DNA of 64,000 nucleotides, from positions 4,650,001 through 4,714,000 of the forward strand of contig CAVNZM010000011.1 in assembly GCA_963693365.1 (NCBI GenBank), given 5' to 3'. The position numbers and the translations under genes are program-made. The notes beneath the pieces are model-generated. The model was not told the DNA's origin. It did not search any database and saw nothing but the letters and a program-made list of their open reading frames with translations. This DNA is from Amoebidium appalachense. Its lineage: Eukaryota; Ichthyosporea. Below are positions 46,740 to 64,000 of the stretch, one piece after another (the stretch's first letter is position 1; each line of letters begins with the position of its first letter).

Positions 46740-46805
46740 CTGCCAAGAAAACAGAAGTTTCAACAAATTTCTACCTAGTAGTTGTCTGAGAGGGGCACAG
46801 GACAT

Positions 46806-46946
46806 GAGTTCTACCCACGTCGTACTAGTACTGAAAAGGCCCCCTCTAGTGGTGACAGTCGCAGAGGACTGAGCTGCCTAACCCAACCCCACCACCCCTC
46901 CCCTCACACATACAAACACGCACACTCGGCCGCTTTGAGAGGGTTC

Positions 46947-46987
<41 letters not shown>

Positions 46988-48193
46988 AACACACACACAC
47001 ACACATCCCGCCCCCCCCACACCCCCACCCAAGCACGCACCCACGTACTTGATGAGTAAACCAGGTGCCTGACCAACATGAACGAAAGAAACCACACCAG
47101 AAGTTAACAAACATCTGAACGTAAGGGGTGCTGACCACCTTACAAACAAGATCACACACATGAAAAATACCTTTTTTTTTCGTTTCTATTTTCTGTCTTT
47201 CTGCCTTTACACACACTCTCTCTCTGCTTTCTGTCTACTAAACGTGACTGGACAGTGATGCACCCAGATAGTCTACCAAATGTGACGCAGAACTAGCCCT
47301 ATTTAGGGCTCTGTATTATCGTTTCAATAAAGCCAAGGGTTTATTTGTAGACTAAAGAAAGCCCATTCTTTCCCGACTCTTTAAGCCTTAAAAGTTTCGC
47401 CAGACAGAACCAGTGAAACGTTACACTGGACGGCTACACCGTACCCAAATACCCAAACCCAAACCTAGATTTTAAACCCAGATGTCACGCATCCGGCATG
47501 ACCGCCGCTTCGCACTGCACGCCTATGTATTATAAAGAAACAAAAAATATATACTATAATAAAGCATTATAAAACATACAAATATTTATTTGCGTAATAA
47601 GGTAATATTTTGAGCCGAAAATGTACTAGAAATATGCTTAAATCTTAGTTCTTGGCGTTTTCCTGCTTCTTCTTGTTGTCTCTGAAGATTTGGGTTTGGG
47701 TTTGGGGATCTAGAAGACCCCCCCCCCCCTCCCCCCCCATCCCCCCCACTTCTACAATAGATTCCTATCCCAAACCCAGATTTTGGACCGTGAAACCCAA
47801 ATTACCTGCCATATTTGGAAAAGATGTGCTATCAAAGAGGCGCTTTTCTTATAAGTTCAGGTGCTCGATGGTGATCTATGGCATATCCGACCACGCGATG
47901 ATTGGTAGCAGATTGAAACGCAATATTTCAATATCCAATCGACCGTCAATAAATATATTAAATCTAGGAATCTGGGTTTAGGTTTGGGTATTTGGGTGAG
48001 GTCTAGTCGCCCACTGCCAGAAACATCAAAAGAGAAAGGGAATTTAAATTTGTAAGAGATCGTAAAAACTTTAAATTTGTAAGAGACCGTAAAACTAAGA
48101 TTTGAGGAACTAGGTTCCATTTCTTTTTGGTTTTTGTATTGAAAGCCATCACACCCTCTTCTTCGACATCTTACTTTTCTTTTTCCAGCAAAC
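46806..48193. other. Divergent intergenic region (small gene / FDX2)
   Basis: Contains a C-run at 46948-46985, then a complex AT-rich stretch 47040-48190 with an inverted repeat (47440-47485 versus 47960-48005). Both promoters should lie here. No coding exon supported. Confidence 0.6.
47440..48005. repeat. Inverted-repeat-flanked segment with CCCAAA motifs
   Basis: About 40-bp imperfect inverted arms built on ACCCAAATACCCAAACC and AACCCAGATT blocks at both ends, enclosing about 480 bp of AT-rich sequence with two internal partial copies (near 47690-47712 and 47765-47805). It could be a small non-autonomous transposon; no open frame and no clear target-site duplication was found. Confidence 0.5.
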
Positions 48194-55373
<7,180 letters not shown>

Positions 55374-55461
55374 ACATGACAAGTGGTCTCCCTCTCTTTC
55401 CTCCCTTTTCTTTCCTTTCTTTCCTTTCCTTTTCTTTTCTCTCTTTTTCCTTTTTTTTTTT

Positions 55462-55512
<51 letters not shown>

Positions 55513-56502
55513 GGGGGGGGGAGGGGGGGGGGGGTTCCTGCGATTGGCACGTGTCTTGTATCAGCGGGAGTTGCCGGCAAACCAAAAGCTGGTGTTGCAA
55601 TTTTTGACGTGTACAAAGTTTAGTTTTCCTTTTTGTGTGTTTGCCACTTCCATTTATTTATTTTTTTCATTCATTTGTTTTAATTTTTTTTTTTTTTTTT
55701 TTTCCCACATCCCCCCGGCCCAATCTTCCCCCGCTTTCCCCCTGCCTAAATGGTCTGTGGGAGTGTATGCCTGGTATGGTACTGCAAGTGGTCTAGCAAA
55801 ATGTATTGTGGTGGTGCTGGTTCGCTACCATTTCTGAATCAGATAATCAGTGCAAACAAATGAAATCAACGTTCATGATATTAATAACATTCTCAGCCTG
55901 ATTTGGATTTTTCCATCTTAAATCCACACTACGTCGATGACTGATTGTCAAGCGCGTAGTCATTGCCAAAAGAAAAAAAACTAAATAAATCAAGCAAACC
56001 CACAAAAAAAAAAAAAAAACGAGTGAGGGAGACCTAGAGAAAGAAAGATTGCACTGTGGGACATCGGGTAGGCAGCTATTGATTATTATATACAAGGTTA
56101 AAGTTGGAATTTATATAAGAGCTGACGTATAAGCCGAAGTTAAGGGAATTAAGGAAAACATGCATGTCCGACCGGTTTATTGTACATCCACGTGGCTTAA
56201 GCTTACATACATGTACATATGCATAGGTCTGTAGAGCTCTGGGCTATATATTTTGTGGGCTTGTCTAGAAACTTGCCACAGAGCAGCAAAAAATAATTGC
56301 GAGGACAAAAGAAAAAAAGTGGGGCGGGGGGGAAGTAATTACCCTGCGCCGCCATGGCTGGCGGCTGAAGCGCGTATACGAAAGAAAAGGGGCAGGGGAG
56401 GGGGGGAAAGGAAAGGAAGGAAGAAAAGAAAGAAAGAAAGAAAGAAAAAAAGAAAAAAAAAAAAAAAGAACGGAAGGTTTGCACCCCTGCGTCGGGGGCC
56501 AT
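55374..56502. other. Intergenic region downstream of FDX2
   Basis: FDX2 3' flank with CT-rich, T-run and G-run blocks (55395-55535), T-rich stretch at 55680-55705 and AT-rich sequence to 56300; (GAAA)n at 56420-56460. No exon supported. Confidence 0.55.
56453..56467 (-). terminator. Pol III T-tract terminator of the tRNA
   Basis: A15 on the plus strand gives T15 on the minus strand, about 35 nt past the tRNA 3' end; this is a typical RNA polymerase III stop. Confidence 0.8.
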
Positions 56503-56574
56503 AGGGACCAGCCAGATTCGAACTAGCGACCTATCGGGCTGCAACCGATTGCTCTACCACTGAGCTATAGCCCC
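56503..56574 (-). tRNA. tRNA-Cys: tRNA-Cys (anticodon GCA)
   Basis: 72-nt cloverleaf on the minus strand. The 7-bp acceptor stem GGGGCTA pairs with TGGTCCC (two G-T pairs). The D arm is GCTC-AGTGGTA-GAGC, the anticodon stem ATCGG/CCGAT with loop TTGCAGC gives anticodon GCA, the variable region is AGGTC, and the T arm has loop TTCGAAT. The discriminator base is T73, the cysteine identity element. There is no intron and CCA is not encoded. The internal A and B boxes are intact and a T15 terminator follows, so it looks functional. Confidence 0.96.
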
Positions 56575-57374
56575 TTCCGATGCCATATGAGGATTTTCGA
56601 GCTATTTATCATAACCATCGCCGCCCGCAAACATTTGAAGATAGCTGTGCATGCGCATGCGCAGTGGCACTTCCAGATACATTCAGTTTACTGTAATATG
56701 AATAGCTCCAATCAGTTTATTATAATTACGTTGAGCTCTTGCTTCTATTTATTGCCTATGATTGCAAACGACACAACAACTAAAGGTTTGCTATGTAACT
56801 TTGATACTGCACATACATATACATGAACTTCGTAAAACATGGGAGGCTTTCAGCACAAATTTATTGTTCAACCTCAGCTAACCAGCTTCAACCAAATCCT
56901 CCTTTCCCACACTAACTTCTGAAATTACATTTTAAGTTTTAAGTTATAGAGTATATAGACATCACTAATTTTCAATTCACCTCCAACCACTGTGTCCTAT
57001 CAATATCCTCGGAGACTACATTGAGTCAACCGTTCAGCTTCCTCGATTGGTACTTTTAGATTACTTTCATATCCACAACCTCTTCTTCACACCATTATCA
57101 TGTCCCCCCCCCCCCCCCCCCCCCCCCCCCAACACCTCACCCCACCCTTCGCGCATAGAAAAGTAAAGACGAGAACAGAAAATAAAAATAGATCACCCTA
57201 GAAAACCCACAGAACCAATCAGATCCCAAGGGAGGGGACCAACACGCGGCATATCTTTGCTCCATGCTCCGCTATCCGCAGCCACACATATTTGAGCAAA
57301 AACTTACCATCCACTCATATCCACCTTTTGAAGCCCACGTTACCACTTCATAGATTTAATGTTTACAGATTTGC
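56575..57374. other. Intergenic region upstream of tRNA-Cys and downstream of ABCC
   Basis: AT-rich, mostly complex sequence with one C-run at 57104-57130. It should contain the ABCC 3' UTR. No exon supported. Confidence 0.6.
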
Positions 57375-63341
<5,967 letters not shown>

Positions 63342-63364
63342 CTGTATGAATAGTGGGTGCATGG

Positions 63365-63444
<80 letters not shown>

Positions 63445-63487
63445 GGGGGGTTGGGGGGAGGGGGGAGAGGGGGGGGGGGGGGGGGGG

Positions 63488-63550
63488 GGTAAGGGTGGTT
63501 AGAATGTGTTACAGAGTACGAAGCACACATTCCCGACGGATACCCGGGGG
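63488..63550 (-). repeat. Sense intronic element, 3' fragment
   Basis: Minus-strand reading ATCCGTCGGGAATGTGTGCT then TCGTACTCTGTAACACATTC and a C-rich run; sense relative to ABCC, upstream of the first exon seen. Confidence 0.75.
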
Positions 63551-63717
63551 GAGAGGGGAAGGGAAAAGATGGATGCTTTTTGGTTCCTGTAGATGTCAGA
63601 CGTGTGTGTAGGTTTTGGAAGGGTGAAGTGGGGGATGGGGGGAGGGGGGAGGGGGGAGGGGGGATGCGGGTGTTAAAAGACATTGGTAAAGGATATGCCA
63701 ACAACACAGGCGTTTGT

Positions 63718-63795
63718 GATATATTTGTAATGTGATATATTTGTAATGTGACATATTTGTAATGTGTCATATTTGTAATGTGATATATCGTAATA
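63718..63795. repeat. 16-bp minisatellite, about 5 copies
   Basis: Tandem GTGATATATTTGTAAT units with single-base variants, in the ABCC intron region near the window end. Confidence 0.9.
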
Positions 63796-64000
63796 CAGCG
63801 CATACGGCAGCGGGATTGGGGGGAAAAAACGACTGCATGTAGATCTCTAGAAGGAGAAGGATGATAACAGATGGAACACAAGACGTGTGTGCAAGCACCC
63901 GTCTGTGTTTGTGCTTGAAGAGAGTGGGGTGAGGGGGGAGTAGGTGGAATAGGTGTACTAGGAGCAGGGGGTCAAAGGGAGGGGGTGAAGAGAAAAACGG

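Noticed and set aside
47440-47480. Interstitial telomere array
   Set aside because: The CCCAAA motifs are few, irregular and arranged as an inverted pair rather than a tandem array.
47652-47981. 109-codon open frame before FDX2
   Set aside because: It lies inside the inverted-repeat segment, has no known motif, and its sequence is made of the repeat motifs.

Overview
This is intron-dense eukaryotic nuclear DNA, very rich in simple repeats: C/G homopolymers up to about 65 nt, long (CA/GT)n tracts, and A/T and GA runs. Eight protein-coding genes could be assembled exon by exon, with donor and acceptor phases that agree across every junction, plus one tRNA-Cys. Gene content (an animal-type haem peroxidase, a syntenin-like double-PDZ protein, mitochondrial ferredoxin 2, exosome RRP46/EXOSC5, a CYP86/CYP704-like P450, an ABCC transporter) and the splicing style suggest an opisthokont near animals, perhaps a unicellular holozoan. 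That placement is inference, not proof.

Layout: 1-3381 no gene. P450, minus strand, 17 exons, 3382-15378. A 3.3 kb AT-richer divergent intergenic region. Secreted haem peroxidase with EGF and jelly-roll C-terminus, plus strand, 11 exons, 18652-27367, carrying one frameshift. Intronless syntenin-like gene, plus, 29858-30724. Enoyl-CoA hydratase/isomerase, minus, 3 exons, 32005-34814. EXOSC5, plus, 6 exons, 35890-42310. A small conserved protein, minus, 2 exons, 44652-46739 (or from 46805). Mitochondrial ferredoxin FDX2, plus, 8 exons, 48194-55373. tRNA-Cys(GCA), minus, 56503-56574. C-terminal half of an ABCC transporter, minus, 57375 to beyond the last exon seen at 63341. The genes are unrelated housekeeping or metabolic genes, mostly alternating in strand; no operon-like logic is expected or seen.

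The most unusual content lies in the introns. (1) A dispersed repeat of about 250-290 bp occurs in about 12 full or partial copies. All are intronic, all lie in the sense orientation of the host gene, and all have a 3' end that runs into a poly-C tract; this is introner- or SINE-like. (2) About 20 of 46 complete introns begin with a poly-C tract within about 5-20 nt of the 5' splice site, and about 10 end in a (CA)n run that itself forms the AG acceptor. (3) Exon edges, with their splice sites, are repeatedly duplicated into the neighbouring intron or UTR (P450 exons 5 and 11; peroxidase exons 4, 6 and 11; 3' end of the small gene). (4) Two GC-AG introns, several micro-exons, a 275 bp fold-back element and several minisatellites are present. 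Homopolymer lengths in such DNA are prone to assembly error, which matters for the peroxidase frameshift.
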